Notes: a model not told the origin generated them from the sequence alone. Shown: positions 9,093 to 18,503, numbered from the stretch's first letter. The stretch is 64,000 nt of DNA from Bradyrhizobium tropiciagri (GCF_018130505.1 NZ_JAFCKH010000002.1:310001-374000); one strand, 5' to 3'. Translations and numbers: made by a program.

Positions 9093-9422
9093 TCTGCAAG
9101 CTGCAAAAGCGGCCGATCGCGTCGCCGCTTAACCGCGCGATAACCCTGTTGCGCGTTGACGCATATTGATGCGCGCAGGAGCCTCTTCGGCGCGTTCATT
9201 GGGCAATCGCGCCCCGATTTACGGATTCGTCATCATGGATGGCGGCTCCCGCCCTCGTGAATCCGCTGGCACGACGCCGATCGCTCGCGCGATGCGCGAA
9301 ACCGCCTGCAAAGCGGGCAGGCCGCGACTTCTCATCCGGCGCAGCTGCGTGTCGAGAGATACCAATTTTTCAGACACTTATCGCAGAAATGTCACTGATC
9401 TGGAATGCGCGTGGGGCGTGCG
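9093..9422 (+). other. 330-bp non-coding interval
   Basis: Between the L,D-transpeptidase stop and the GGDEF-EAL start. An 88-codon frame runs from 9166 to 9432 but has no ribosome site and an arginine-rich, non-protein-like composition, so I do not call it. A short near-palindrome, TGCGCG...CGCGCA, is centred near 9163. No convincing promoter or terminator was found. Confidence 0.5.
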
Positions 9423-11627
9423 ATGCCGATGATGCGGCCGAAGAAAACCAAGAAGCCGAAGCTGGCCAAGGCATCCCGTCTCGGGGATCGCAGGTCCAAG
9501 CCGGTACCGCGACTCTCGGGCCGTTCGCGCCGCGCCGCCGCCGAGATCGGCGAGCTGGTGCGCCAGCGCGCGCAAGCCGACGCGGCCATTGCGGACGCGC
9601 GCAAATCCAATGCGCGGCTGCGCGAGGCGATCGATCTCCTGCCGCAGGGCATCGTGTTCCTGGACTCCAGCGGCCGCTACACCCTCTGGAACAAGAAATA
9701 CGCGGAAATCTATCAGCGCAGCTCCGATCTGTTCGAGCACGGCGCGCGGCTGGAAGACACCATCCGCGTCGGCGTGGCGCGCGGCGATTATCCGGAGGCG
9801 GCGGGCCGCGAGGAGGCATGGATCGCCGAGCGGCTGCAGAAGATGTATCAGCCGGGCGAACGGCATGAGCAGGTGCTGGCCGACGGCCGCGTCGTGTTGA
9901 TCGAGGAGCGGCTGACCTCGGATGGCGGCATCGTCGGCCTGCGCGTCGACATCACCGAATTGAAACAGCGCGAGGCCTCGTTCCGCCTGCTGTTCGACGG
10001 CAATCCGGTGCCGATGATCCTCTGCACGCTGGACGGCGAGCGAATCCTCGCCGTCAACGACGCGGCGATCGCGCATTATGGCTATGTGCGCGCCGAATTC
10101 GAGCGGATGACGGTCCGCAGCCTGCAGGCGTTCGACGCCGAATTGCCCTGGGCCGCCGGCCGCAGCAGCGACGAGCAGGCGGCGCGGACCTGGAAGCATG
10201 TGCGCGCCGACGGCACGCTGATCGACCTTGCGATCTATTCGCGCCAGCTGATGCACGGCGACCAGCCGGCGATGCTGCTGGCGCTGATGGACATCACCGA
10301 GCGCAAGCGCGCCGAGGCGCGGCTCGCCTTCATGGCGCAGCATGACAGCCTGACCGGGCTGCCGAACCGCAATCTGCTACGCCAGCAGATGGACGAGATG
10401 CTGCAGCACACTCGCCGCTCGACCGACAAGGTCGCGGTGCTGATGCTTGGGCTCGACAATTTCAAGGCGGTCAACGACACGCTCGGCCACGGCATCGGCG
10501 ACAAGCTGCTGCGCGGCGTCGCCAAGCGCCTGCGCTCGACCTTGCGTGATGAGGACGCGCTGGCCCGGCTCAATTCCGACGAGTTCACGATCGTGCAGGC
10601 CGGCGTGACGCGGCCCGAGGACGTCGTGCTGCTGGCGCGGCGGATCCTCGAGGCGATCAGCGAGCCCCATCTGCTCGACGGCCATTCGGTGGTGATCGGC
10701 GCCAGTATCGGCATCGCGATGTCGCCCGGCGACGGCGAGGATTCCGAGAAGCTCCTGAAGAGCGCCGACATGGCGCTGTCGCGCGCCAAGAGCGAGTTCC
10801 GTGGCACCTTCTCCTTCTTCGAGGCGGAGATGGACGCGCGGGCGCAGAGCCGGCGCAAGATCGAGCTCGACCTGCGCGATGCGATCCAGAACGAGATCCT
10901 GCGGCCGTACTACCAGCCGCTGGTCGATCTTTCGAGCGGCCGCATCACCGGCTTCGAGGCGCTGGTGCGCTGGCCGCATCCGGAGCGCGGCATGATCTCG
11001 CCCGGCGAGTTCATCCCGGTCGCCGAGGAGACCGGCTTGATCAACGCGCTGGGCGGGCTGATGCTGCATCGCGCCTGCATGGATGCGGCGCAGTGGCCCG
11101 ACGACGTCCGCGTCGCGGTCAACCTGTCGCCGCTCCAGTTCCGCAGCGGCAATCTGCTGTCGGTCGTCACCGACGCGCTCAGGCAATCCGGCCTGCCGGC
11201 GCGGCGGCTTGAACTCGAGATTACCGAGACGTTGCTGCTTGAGAAGAGCAGCCAGGTGCTGGCGACGCTGCATGCGCTGCGCGCGCTCGGGGTGCGGATG
11301 TCGATGGACGATTTCGGCACCGGCTATTCGAGTCTGAGCTATCTGCGCAGCTTTCCGTTCGACAAGATCAAGATCGACCAGTCCTTCGTGCGCGACCTCG
11401 GCGCCAACCCGGATGCGCAGGCGATCGTGCGCTCGATCGTCAGCCTCGGCATCGGGCTCGGCGTCACCATCACCGCCGAGGGCGTCGAGACCGAGTCCGA
11501 ATTGAGTTGCCTGCGCGCCGAGGGCTGCCACGAAGGCCAGGGCTTTCTGTTCAGCCGCGCCCGGCCGAACGCCGAGGTGGTGAGCCTGCTGCTGGCTCAG
11601 TGCGGCGCCACGGCGCTGGTGGCGTAG
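9423..11627 (+). CDS. PAS-PAS-GGDEF-EAL protein, probably a c-di-GMP phosphodiesterase
   Basis: 734 residues, no membrane helices. After a Lys/Arg-rich N-terminus come a PAS domain (~65-180, AIDLLPQGIVFLDSSG) and a second PAS (~185-300, LLFDGNPVPMILCTLDG). The diguanylate cyclase domain starts at HDSLTGLPNRN, but the GG(D/E)EF signature is replaced by N384-S385-D-E-F, so cyclase activity is unlikely. The EAL domain looks complete: EALVRW, VAVNLSPLQF, LELEITET, MDDFGTGYSSL, IKIDQSF and AEGVET. Net role predicted: cytoplasmic c-di-GMP hydrolysis tuned by a PAS-bound signal. Start 9423 has GGGGCG six bases upstream; ATG 9405 is an alternative. Confidence 0.92.
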   Translation: MPMMRPKKTKKPKLAKASRLGDRRSKPVPRLSGRSRRAAAEIGELVRQRAQADAAIADARKSNARLREAIDLLPQGIVFLDSSGRYTLWNKKYAEIYQRSSDLFEHGARLEDTIRVGVARGDYPEAAGREEAWIAERLQKMYQPGERHEQVLADGRVVLIEERLTSDGGIVGLRVDITELKQREASFRLLFDGNPVPMILCTLDGERILAVNDAAIAHYGYVRAEFERMTVRSLQAFDAELPWAAGRSSDEQAARTWKHVRADGTLIDLAIYSRQLMHGDQPAMLLALMDITERKRAEARLAFMAQHDSLTGLPNRNLLRQQMDEMLQHTRRSTDKVAVLMLGLDNFKAVNDTLGHGIGDKLLRGVAKRLRSTLRDEDALARLNSDEFTIVQAGVTRPEDVVLLARRILEAISEPHLLDGHSVVIGASIGIAMSPGDGEDSEKLLKSADMALSRAKSEFRGTFSFFEAEMDARAQSRRKIELDLRDAIQNEILRPYYQPLVDLSSGRITGFEALVRWPHPERGMISPGEFIPVAEETGLINALGGLMLHRACMDAAQWPDDVRVAVNLSPLQFRSGNLLSVVTDALRQSGLPARRLELEITETLLLEKSSQVLATLHALRALGVRMSMDDFGTGYSSLSYLRSFPFDKIKIDQSFVRDLGANPDAQAIVRSIVSLGIGLGVTITAEGVETESELSCLRAEGCHEGQGFLFSRARPNAEVVSLLLAQCGATALVA

Positions 11628-11642
11628 TAGCGCGCGCAGAAG

Positions 11643-11728
11643 CGTAGGATGGGTGGAGCGCAGCGATACCCATCATCTCACAAGCGGCACGAAAGCGATG
11701 GGTATCGCTTCGCTCCACCCATCCTACG
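11643..11728. repeat. palindromic repeat of the GTAGGATGGGT family
   Basis: Two ~31-bp arms (CGTAGGATGGGTGGAGCG... and the mirror image ending CCACCCATCCTACG) are separated by ~22 bp. It fills the gap between two convergent stop codons (GGDEF-EAL and DUF1801) and could act as a bidirectional terminator. The motif is of a type dispersed in Bradyrhizobium genomes. Confidence 0.8.
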
Positions 11729-11730
11729 GT

Positions 11731-12189
11731 CTACTTGGGAGCCTTTCCCCGCAAATGATACGTCAGCGCGAGCGCCACGCAGTGGCGCAATGCGGCTTCC
11801 GGAAACTTGCCGGCGACGTCGAGCAGGATCGCGCGATTGCCGCCGTAGCTGAGCTCCGGATAGAACTCGCGGAATGTCTCGACCAGATTGGTCTGGCAAT
11901 GGAAGTAGATCGCGACCTGGTCCGCGGCCGGCTTGACCTGATCGATCCGGATCGTGCTGCCGCTGCCGGTTTCCGGCGTGAGGTAGCTCGGCTGGCCCCA
12001 CTTCAAGGTTTCCTCCAGCGCGCCGACACCCTTCGTCGCCTTCGCGGTCTCGAGGATCAGGCGCCGCAGCGCCAGCAGCCGTGCCTTCACGGGCGCGGGA
12101 TATGCGGCGAACAGCGCCTCGCCGGATGGCGGCTTTGCCCGCGCGCTCTGCGATCCTCTGCTGCTCGCTTGTGCCGGCTTGCGCATCAT
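11731..12189 (-). CDS. DUF1801 domain protein (YdhG-like)
   Basis: About 152 residues. The core begins ALFAAYPAPVKARLLALRRL, then GALEETLKWGQPSYLTP, IYFHCQTNLVETFREFYP and the C-terminal LALTYHLRGK. This is the DUF1801 pattern, a small alpha/beta fold related to the iron-chaperone-like YdhG/frataxin fold; biochemical function is not established. The N-terminal ~25 residues are basic and disordered. Start taken at ATG 12189, preceded by CGGGGACCC; ATG 12207 would add six residues. Confidence 0.8.
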   Translation of the reverse strand: MMRKPAQASSRGSQSARAKPPSGEALFAAYPAPVKARLLALRRLILETAKATKGVGALEETLKWGQPSYLTPETGSGSTIRIDQVKPAADQVAIYFHCQTNLVETFREFYPELSYGGNRAILLDVAGKFPEAALRHCVALALTYHLRGKAPK

Positions 12190-12216
12190 GGGTCCCCGCG
12201 ACGACATCAGCTCAAT

Positions 12217-12993
12217 CTAACACAACGCCTTGAACGTCATGTAGAGCGCCATCAGCGAGACGAAGAAGATCATCGCGATCCGCAGGTGCGCGCGGTCGAT
12301 CCGGTTGGCGGCGCGCGCGCCGAGATCGGTGCCGGCGAGCAGGCCGATGATGACGCCTGCCAACACGGGCCATGATGCGAGCGAGCCTTCGCTCCAGTAG
12401 ATCCAGGCCGACGGGATCGTGGTCGGGATCAGCGACATAGCAAGGCTCGCCATTTGGGCCTGATGCTGCGGCACGCCGAGCACCGCGCTCAGCCCGACGA
12501 CGGTGGCAAGGCCGCCGCCGATGCCGAGAAAGCCCGACGACAATCCGGCCAGCAGGCCGACGGCGAGCAGCGCCGGCCAGGACAGATCGCGTGTCGCGGT
12601 CGCGTCGTCATACTCCTTCTTGTCGCGGCTGCCGCGCAGCACCAGCATCGCGTCGAGCGCGACGAGATAGGTGACGTAGCTCCAGCGCAGCACCGTTTCA
12701 GGCGCATGGTTCGCCGCCAGCGCGCCGGCCGCGCCGCCGCCGACGAAGCCGATCGTCAGCAGGCCGATCCAGCGCAATGGCGTGCGGTTGCCGCTCTGCC
12801 AGTAGCGGCGGATGCCGGTGAGGCTGGTCGGCGGCACCTGCGCGACCAGCGAGATGCCCTGCGCGACGTGTTGCCCGGCGCCGAGCAGCAGCACCGAGAA
12901 CACGACCAGCCCGCCGCCGGGGCTGACGCCGAGCAGTCCGGCGGTGAGGCCGCCGGCGAGGCCGGTGACGATGCCGGCGATGAGATTGTGCAT
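12217..12993 (-). CDS. TauE/SafE-family anion exporter (DUF81)
   Basis: 258 residues, about eight membrane helices in two similar halves. Each half carries the family's Gly-rich signature: GGLTAGLLGVSPGGGLVVFS near the N-terminus and GLLAGLSSGFLGIGGGLATV in the middle. Members export sulfite, sulfoacetate or other organosulfur anions; the substrate here cannot be read from sequence. The gene is 12 bp downstream of the TetR regulator on the same strand, so both are probably one transcript and the regulator may control the exporter. Confidence 0.9.
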   Translation of the reverse strand: MHNLIAGIVTGLAGGLTAGLLGVSPGGGLVVFSVLLLGAGQHVAQGISLVAQVPPTSLTGIRRYWQSGNRTPLRWIGLLTIGFVGGGAAGALAANHAPETVLRWSYVTYLVALDAMLVLRGSRDKKEYDDATATRDLSWPALLAVGLLAGLSSGFLGIGGGLATVVGLSAVLGVPQHQAQMASLAMSLIPTTIPSAWIYWSEGSLASWPVLAGVIIGLLAGTDLGARAANRIDRAHLRIAMIFFVSLMALYMTFKALC

Positions 12994-13005
12994 CGCGCCG
13001 CTCCG

Positions 13006-13611
13006 TCAGCGTTTGGCGGCAAGGCCGGCGAGGAAGATGTCGAACGCCTGCATCGCCTCCGCCGTCGAGACCGTCTCGCCCCACAGCCGCTGCAGCACGA
13101 GGCCCTGGAACATCGCGACCATCGCGCGCGCCGCGCCGCGCGGCTGGATGCTGCGGTCGATCGCCCCGCTCTTCTGGCCGCGCCGCAACAGGTCGATGAT
13201 CAGGGCGATCGGCTGCCGGATGCCGTCGGTCACCTGCGCGCGGACCACGTCGTCGCGCAGCGCCTCAGCCCAGAGCTGCAACGCGACGCGGCGGGCGCGC
13301 AGTCCGTCCTCCTTCTGCAGGTCGCCGAGAAAGGCGCGGGCGATCGCACGCAGGCTCTGCAGCGGGTCGTCGCTCTGGCCCTTGACCGCGAGCAGCGCGC
13401 CGTCGCGGCCGTGCCGGCTCTCGCCGATCGCCTGGATCAGGTCCTCCTTGCCGGAGAAATGTCCGTAGATGCAGCCGGCGCTGAGCCCGGACTCCTTGAT
13501 CACGTCCTGGATGGTGGTCTGATGAAATCCCTGGCGCGCGAAGCAGCTTTCCGCCGCGCGCAGGATCTCCTCGCGGCGCAGCGCCAGGGTCTCGGGTTTC
13601 ACCTTCGGCAT
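13006..13611 (-). CDS. TetR-family transcriptional regulator
   Basis: 201 residues. The N-terminal helix-turn-helix is typical: REEILRAAESCFARQGFHQT, TIQDVIKESGLSAGCIYGHF and SGKEDLI. The C-terminal ligand domain is all-helical and unassigned. Start 13611 is set by AAGAAGGA eight bases upstream; the longer frame to 13740 would overlap the neighbour's start and lacks HTH-like sequence. It is divergent from the sterol-desaturase-like gene, and a palindrome in the 127-bp gap is a likely operator, so it may repress both itself (with the exporter) and that gene. Confidence 0.92.
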   Translation of the reverse strand: MPKVKPETLALRREEILRAAESCFARQGFHQTTIQDVIKESGLSAGCIYGHFSGKEDLIQAIGESRHGRDGALLAVKGQSDDPLQSLRAIARAFLGDLQKEDGLRARRVALQLWAEALRDDVVRAQVTDGIRQPIALIIDLLRRGQKSGAIDRSIQPRGAARAMVAMFQGLVLQRLWGETVSTAEAMQAFDIFLAGLAAKR

Positions 13612-13702
13612 TGTCGGTCCTTCTTGGGTCGTGACGCGGCGGCCGGCCAATCGCCCCGGTCGAAGCCGCGGCCTTGACGATCGCTCGGCCTCATTATAAA
13701 GA

Positions 13703-13719
13703 ACAAATATTCGTTTTGT
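13703..13719. promoter_or_regulatory. candidate TetR operator
   Basis: ACAAATATTCGTTTTGT holds inverted half-sites ACAAA and TTTGT around a 7-bp centre. It lies in the AT-rich middle of the divergent gap, 92 bp before the TetR start and 20 bp before the desaturase start. TetR proteins commonly bind such palindromes in divergent promoters; binding here is inferred. Confidence 0.45.
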
Positions 13720-13738
13720 AAAGGGAGGAGCACTCGGC

Positions 13739-14650
13739 ATGGTCGGTTTCGCAAAGCTTCTGTGGCATCCGGGCGCCGGCGGGATGGCGCATATTGAGCT
13801 GCCCTCGACCGGCGCACGCCTCGCGTTCCTGCTGGCGAGCTTCGCGCTGGTGCTGCTGTTCGAGGCGCTGTTTCCGCTGTTCAGTTACGGCCGAGGCGAG
13901 CGGCTCAGAAACATCGGCCGCAACGCCGCCATCACCGTGATCTTCCTCGGCGTGAACCTCGCGCTCAACCCACTCTCGCCACTGGCGGCGCAATGGACGC
14001 TCGATGCGAAGTTCGGCCTGTCGCACTGGCTCGGCCTGTCGCCGGTCAGCCAGTTGCTGCTCGGCATCATCGGGCTCGACCTGTTCGCCTATTTCGCCCA
14101 TGTCTCGATGCACAAGCTCGGCTGGATGTGGCGCTTCCACCGCATGCATCACGCCGACCGTTTCGTCGACGTCACCACCGCGTTCCGCGAGCATCCCGGC
14201 GAAACGTTGTGGCGGATCGGCTGGCACATCGCCGCCGTGCTGGTGTTCGGCACGCCGGCCTGGGTGCTGGTCACCTATCTGACGCTGTCGGCGCTCAATG
14301 CCCAGTTCGAGCACGCCAACATCCGCCTGCCGGAGCGGCTGGATCGCTGGTTGCGGCTCGTCTTCGTGACGCCGAACATGCACAAGATGCATCACTCCCG
14401 GCATCAGCCGGAGACTGACAGCAATTATTCGAACCTGCTCTCGATCTGGGACCGGCTCGGAGGCACCTACAACCGCGGCCCGCGCTTCGCGGAGCTGCGC
14501 TACGGCCTCGACGGCTTCGACGATGCCAAGAAGCAGTCGCTGCGCGGGCTGCTCAAGATGCCGTTCATGGGCGATTGGGGACGGCCCGAGATGGGCCCCG
14601 ACGACAAAGCCGATCGACCGGCTCCGCCGCCAATGCTGCCGTGGCCTTGA
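13739..14650 (+). CDS. sterol desaturase / fatty acid hydroxylase family membrane enzyme
   Basis: 303 residues with about four membrane helices. The di-iron histidine boxes are all present: HVSMH (HX3H), FHRMHHAD (HX2HH) and MHKMHHSRH in the last third, with AQFEHANIRLP between. The family oxidises C-H bonds of lipids (sterols, hopanoids, fatty acids, carotenoids) using O2. The substrate is unknown; a hopanoid or fatty-acid modification is plausible in this lineage. Strong ribosome site GGGAGGAG is 8 bases before ATG 13739. Probably regulated by the divergent TetR protein. Confidence 0.9.
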   Translation: MVGFAKLLWHPGAGGMAHIELPSTGARLAFLLASFALVLLFEALFPLFSYGRGERLRNIGRNAAITVIFLGVNLALNPLSPLAAQWTLDAKFGLSHWLGLSPVSQLLLGIIGLDLFAYFAHVSMHKLGWMWRFHRMHHADRFVDVTTAFREHPGETLWRIGWHIAAVLVFGTPAWVLVTYLTLSALNAQFEHANIRLPERLDRWLRLVFVTPNMHKMHHSRHQPETDSNYSNLLSIWDRLGGTYNRGPRFAELRYGLDGFDDAKKQSLRGLLKMPFMGDWGRPEMGPDDKADRPAPPPMLPWP

Positions 14651-14658
14651 CCTGAAGT

Positions 14659-16638
14659 TCAGCGCCGCCGGTTAGGGGCGCTGCGCAATCCCGCGAGGAA
14701 CGTGTCGACGCTATGCGACAGCGCGGATGCGTGATCGCCGAGCTGGCTCGACGTATCCAGCACATTGCCGGTGAGGGCGCGGGACTGGCCGGCGGCCTCG
14801 CTGGCGCCGGCGATGTTGGCGGAGACTTCGCCGGTTCCGGAGGACGCCTGCTGCACGCTGCGGGCGATCTCCCGCGTCGCCGAGTCCTGCTGCTCGACGG
14901 CGGCCGCGATCGCGGTGGCGATGCCCGAGATCTCGCGGATCGTGCTGCTGATGTCGCCGATCGCGGTGACGCAGTCGCCAGTGGCCGACTGGATCGCGCC
15001 GACCTGGCCGGCGATCTCGTCGGTCGCCTTTGCGGTCTGGTTGGCCAGTTCCTTCACCTCGGCGGCGACCACGGCGAAGCCGCGGCCGGCTTCGCCGGCG
15101 CGTGCGGCCTCGATGGTGGCGTTGAGCGCCAGCAAATTGGTCTGGCTGGCGATCGCACTGATCAGGCGCAGCACGTCGCCGATCTTCTCGGCCGATGCGG
15201 CGAGGCTCGTCACCATCTCATGGGTCTCCATCGCCTTGGCCACGGCATTGTCGGCGACGCGGCTGGAATGGGTGACCTGGCGGCCGATCTCGGTGATCGA
15301 GGATGCCAGCTCTTCGGTCGCCGCAGCGACCGCGTTGACGCTGGCCGACGCCTCCTCGGACGCGGCGGCAGCCGCCGAGGTCCGTTCGGAGGTGCCGTTG
15401 ACGCTGCTGGTGATCTCGCCGGCGACGCGCTGCATCGCGCTCGACGATTGCGCGACGGCGGCGACCATGCCCTTGACGTCGGATTCGAAGCGGTCGGCCA
15501 TCCGCCGCTGCAGCGCCTGCCGGTCGGTCTCCGCACGGATCTTGTCGGCCTCCTGCGCCTCGCGCAACGAAGAAGTCTCGATCATGCTGCGGCGGAACAC
15601 GTCGACTGCCTTCGCCATGGTGCCGAGCTCGTCGCGGCGCTCGCTGCCGGGGATCGTGACGCTGGTGTCGCCGCTGGAGAGGCGGTTCATCACCGCGGTG
15701 ATCGCGGTGAGCGGCCGCGACAGGCCGCGGCCGAGCAGGAACGCGAGCAGCATAGCCGCGGCCAGGATCGCGATCGTGCCGAGGATCAGGTTGCGCTGCG
15801 CGCTCGACGCGGCGGCCTCATAGTCGCTGGTGTCCTTGACGATCTCGAGCACGGCGACCGGCTGACCGGCATAATTCTTGATCTGCCCGAGATAGAGCTC
15901 CACCGCGTGGCCGTCGAGCGTGGCGTCACGCAGCAGGGCTGCCCCGCTCATCACGCGCTTGAGCTCGTCCTGGGTCGCGACCACGGTGTCGCCGAAGGTC
16001 GAGGACAGCCGCTTGAAGCTCTGGCCGTCAAACGAATGCACGGCGAGGTCGATGCCGAAGCGCTTCTTGGCGCGATCGACGAATTCCTTGCCGAAGGCGG
16101 CGCCGACATCGACATTGGCCAGCGTCTTGCCGTCGCGCACGATCGGGGTCATGCCGAAGATCGACAGCGCTTCGCGGCCGGGCTCGACGCCGACGATCGG
16201 CTTGCCGGCCTTGATCGATTCCACCACCGTGGTGCGCCGAGCGGAGGCGTCGTCGCCGAACACCTTCGGCGCGTGGATCCGGTAGAAGCTCACAGCCGGC
16301 GCCTGCCAGAACGTGATCAGCGGGATGCCCTGTTCCTTCATCGCCGTCCAGGAGGGGCCGAGCAGCTTGCCGAGGCCGTCGCGATCGCCCTTGGCGATGG
16401 CGTCTCCGACCGGCGGCAGGGCCGCGATCGCCGCCGAGACGGCGAGCGCGGCGCGCCCCTCATAGTCGATCGCCGCGATCACGCTGTCATATTGCAGCTT
16501 GAGCTGCTGATCGAGCGCGAGCCGGGTCAGCGCGCGCTGCTGGCTGATGGAGAAGCCGCCGAGGATGGCGCAGGCGACCGCGACAGTCAGGGCAATCGCC
16601 AGGATCAGGCGGGCGGCAATCGATCGAAGCGTGAACAT
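14659..16638 (-). CDS. methyl-accepting chemotaxis protein with double-Cache-like sensor
   Basis: About 659 residues. A first membrane helix (~8-30, [20 protein letters not shown]) precedes a ~260-residue periplasmic Cache-type ligand domain ([39 protein letters not shown]). The second helix is at ~285-310, then HAMP ([19 protein letters not shown]), a linker and the coiled-coil signalling domain. Its hairpin tip, [20 protein letters not shown], contacts CheA/CheW. No C-terminal CheR-binding pentapeptide is present; the protein ends RSAPNRRR. Start at ATG 16638, directly before the first membrane helix. Confidence 0.94.
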   Translation of the reverse strand: MFTLRSIAARLILAIALTVAVACAILGGFSISQQRALTRLALDQQLKLQYDSVIAAIDYEGRAALAVSAAIAALPPVGDAIAKGDRDGLGKLLGPSWTAMKEQGIPLITFWQAPAVSFYRIHAPKVFGDDASARRTTVVESIKAGKPIVGVEPGREALSIFGMTPIVRDGKTLANVDVGAAFGKEFVDRAKKRFGIDLAVHSFDGQSFKRLSSTFGDTVVATQDELKRVMSGAALLRDATLDGHAVELYLGQIKNYAGQPVAVLEIVKDTSDYEAAASSAQRNLILGTIAILAAAMLLAFLLGRGLSRPLTAITAVMNRLSSGDTSVTIPGSERRDELGTMAKAVDVFRRSMIETSSLREAQEADKIRAETDRQALQRRMADRFESDVKGMVAAVAQSSSAMQRVAGEITSSVNGTSERTSAAAAASEEASASVNAVAAATEELASSITEIGRQVTHSSRVADNAVAKAMETHEMVTSLAASAEKIGDVLRLISAIASQTNLLALNATIEAARAGEAGRGFAVVAAEVKELANQTAKATDEIAGQVGAIQSATGDCVTAIGDISSTIREISGIATAIAAAVEQQDSATREIARSVQQASSGTGEVSANIAGASEAAGQSRALTGNVLDTSSQLGDHASALSHSVDTFLAGLRSAPNRRR

Positions 16639-16929
16639 GGGACCGGCGGAACTCCAGGGAATTTCAGGTCCGCAAGGTCGCAGAAAATGCTTAACAACCG
16701 GGTGTTGCCGCCGCCGGGATCGGCTCGGAGGCGAGGGAACCGGCGCGACTTTGGTATCAGGTGATGAGGGGCCGGCCGGATCGAAATCCTGCGACACTTG
16801 GACCGGTTCCCATGGGATGAACCGGACAAGGTGCCTCAGCAACTAATCGTGAGGGGAGCCGAGCCTGCGCACTGCGCGAGCATGCCAGCGGCATTGGTTG
16901 CTTCCGAAGGCGCAGCAAGGACTAATCTC

Positions 16930-17322
16930 ATGCCATACATCATCGTGCTGACCGCCGTGATCGGCATCCTGGTTCTGCAAATGACCGGTGCGATTCCGAT
17001 GGACGCCGTCGGTGGCGGGCTGGTGATCGCGGCGGCTACGTTCGTTGCCGTACTGGCTCTCGCAGTCCACGAGGCATGGACGAACAAGCGGGGTGTGCTC
17101 GGCTGGATCGTGAACATCGTCGTCTCGCTTGTCGCCGCCTTCTTTGCCGCCCAGTTCGGCGGCCCGCTTGTGGCCATTCCGCTCCTGATGCTCGCGGGCG
17201 AGGGCAGCAGCTCGCTGGCGGCCGCGGGAAGTGGCGTGATGTCGCTCGCGCTCGTCCTCGTGATGGTCGTCACGCTCGCGGGATCGTCGGGCGCGCTGTG
17301 GCTGGTGAACCGGCGGCGATGA
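16930..17322 (+). CDS. small four-helix membrane protein of unknown function
   Basis: About 130 residues, nearly all hydrophobic. Helices lie at ~3-18 (IIVLTAVIGILVLQM), ~25-45, ~55-85 and ~100-125, and the protein ends WLVNRRR. AAGGA stands 8 bases before ATG 16930. The longer frame from 16798 is polar and overlaps the divergent chemoreceptor leader, so it is not used. No family recognised; it could be a small phage-holin-like or permease-fragment protein, but nothing around it supports either. Confidence 0.7.
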   Translation: MPYIIVLTAVIGILVLQMTGAIPMDAVGGGLVIAAATFVAVLALAVHEAWTNKRGVLGWIVNIVVSLVAAFFAAQFGGPLVAIPLLMLAGEGSSSLAAAGSGVMSLALVLVMVVTLAGSSGALWLVNRRR

Positions 17323-17397
17323 GTTCGCTCAATGCGATGGTGCGATAGCGACGATGCTGCGATTGGTCTTCTCGTTTCCGATTGTCCGATGGACGCT

Positions 17398-17510
17398 ACT
17401 GGCCCGTAGCCGATCTTTGCTCAGAAGGCCGCAATGTCCGCTTCGAGGATGGAATCCGACCAATACCAAGCGGGCTGCCCAAGTCCGCTCGTGACCCGAA
17501 GCGGACATGG
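17398..17510 (+). repeat. direct repeat A flanking a hypothetical gene
   Basis: The block is built round GGCCCGTAGCCGATC and AAGGCCGCAATGTCCGCTTC and ends CCCGAAGCGGACATGG. Block B at 18339-18453 has the same order and orientation with roughly three-quarters identity, and the core AAGGCCGCAATGTCCGCTTC is exact in both. Together they bracket the gene at 17515-18237. Confidence 0.75.
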
Positions 17511-17514
17511 TCTG

Positions 17515-18237
17515 CTAATCGAGATCCACTAAGGATTTGTCTTCACGAGGTCCAAGTCCTCGCCGAACGAATTGCACTATGGCGGCACCTTGCGCATCTG
17601 CGATCTGTTCAGTTTTGCTGCCAGACTTTTCTTCGCTCGATATAGTCCAGACCGCCAACAGATTGGGCAAGACCTCGACTATGGCTGTACAAAATGGCGA
17701 ATGTTGATCGCAGCCTATTTTAGTCACTCCTAATGGAGGCGTTTTTCCACCGATCTGATCGAGCATCCGTTCTCTGCCGACCGTCCAATAATCTTTGAGA
17801 AGATCGAGTCTGCCTTCATCTAACAAATCGAATTGCTCCGGCAGACGACGAAGCAAGCCGCGTCGCGGTCCTTGACAAATAGTCTGCGACCAAGTGCGCT
17901 TCAGGAGTGGGCAGATGGCCGTGGATGCCAGCATTTCTCCTGTGTATTGATATTCCCGAATTATGAGATCGAGCTTATTCGCCTGCACGGGATGATATGA
18001 ATCGGGAGAGACCTCCGATGCGTTGGTTCTTTCGGTCGCATGTGCGCCTAAGTTGAAGACATGACCGGGACCGCGAAGCGCAACGACGGGCACGGTGATG
18101 TGCTGACCACCGATGACAAAGTAGCGATCGGATGCAAAGTGCTGAGCACGCGATGCACCCTGATCGCCAAAGCCCGCAAATGAGGCAAGCAGCGCAAGAA
18201 TTACCGCTCCAATTGCCATGTAAAGCAACTGCTTCAT
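17515..18237 (-). CDS. hypothetical membrane-anchored or secreted protein
   Basis: 240 residues. An N-terminal hydrophobic segment (MKQLLYMAIGAVILALLASF) may be a signal peptide or anchor, followed by a soluble region with four or more cysteines (STAICPLLKRTW, QTICQGPRRG, KIGCDQHSPFC). I do not recognise a family. Base composition is nearer 50% G+C and codon use looks unlike the neighbours, which suggests acquisition. It sits between two direct repeats. The frame extends to 18477 but that part translates repeat B, so ATG 18237 is used. Confidence 0.7.
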   Translation of the reverse strand: MKQLLYMAIGAVILALLASFAGFGDQGASRAQHFASDRYFVIGGQHITVPVVALRGPGHVFNLGAHATERTNASEVSPDSYHPVQANKLDLIIREYQYTGEMLASTAICPLLKRTWSQTICQGPRRGLLRRLPEQFDLLDEGRLDLLKDYWTVGRERMLDQIGGKTPPLGVTKIGCDQHSPFCTAIVEVLPNLLAVWTISSEEKSGSKTEQIADAQGAAIVQFVRRGLGPREDKSLVDLD

Positions 18238-18338
18238 GCGACAAGTATTCCAAAGCCGTCTTAAAATTGTTCCGAAGCAAGTATACCATCTAGCGTGGTA
18301 TGAGGGTGTAGCTCTTTCTCGGCTTGGTGAAAGTCTGG

Positions 18339-18453
18339 TTATGGCCCATAGCCGACCGTTGCTCGGAAGGCCGCAATGTCCGCTTCGAGGATTGAAGCAG
18401 ACCAGGCTCAAGCGGGGCATCGTGGTCGGCTTTTGATCCGAAGCGGGCTCTGG
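18339..18453 (+). repeat. direct repeat B flanking a hypothetical gene
   Basis: Same element as block A (17398-17510), same orientation: GGCCCATAGCCGACC, then exact AAGGCCGCAATGTCCGCTTC, then GATCCGAAGCGGGC. It covers the region just upstream of the hypothetical gene's promoter and ends 50 bp before the LOG-family gene. Confidence 0.75.
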
Positions 18454-18503
18454 CGAGCAATAACAGGCTTGACGCAATGGGCGTGCATCGCGTTCATCCC
18501 CAC

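Noticed and set aside
9166-9432. 88-codon frame before the GGDEF-EAL gene
   Set aside because: Arginine-rich, no ribosome site and no recognisable pattern.
14713-16764. Long open frame antisense to the chemoreceptor
   Set aside because: Low-complexity translation; the opposite strand holds the complete MCP signalling domain.
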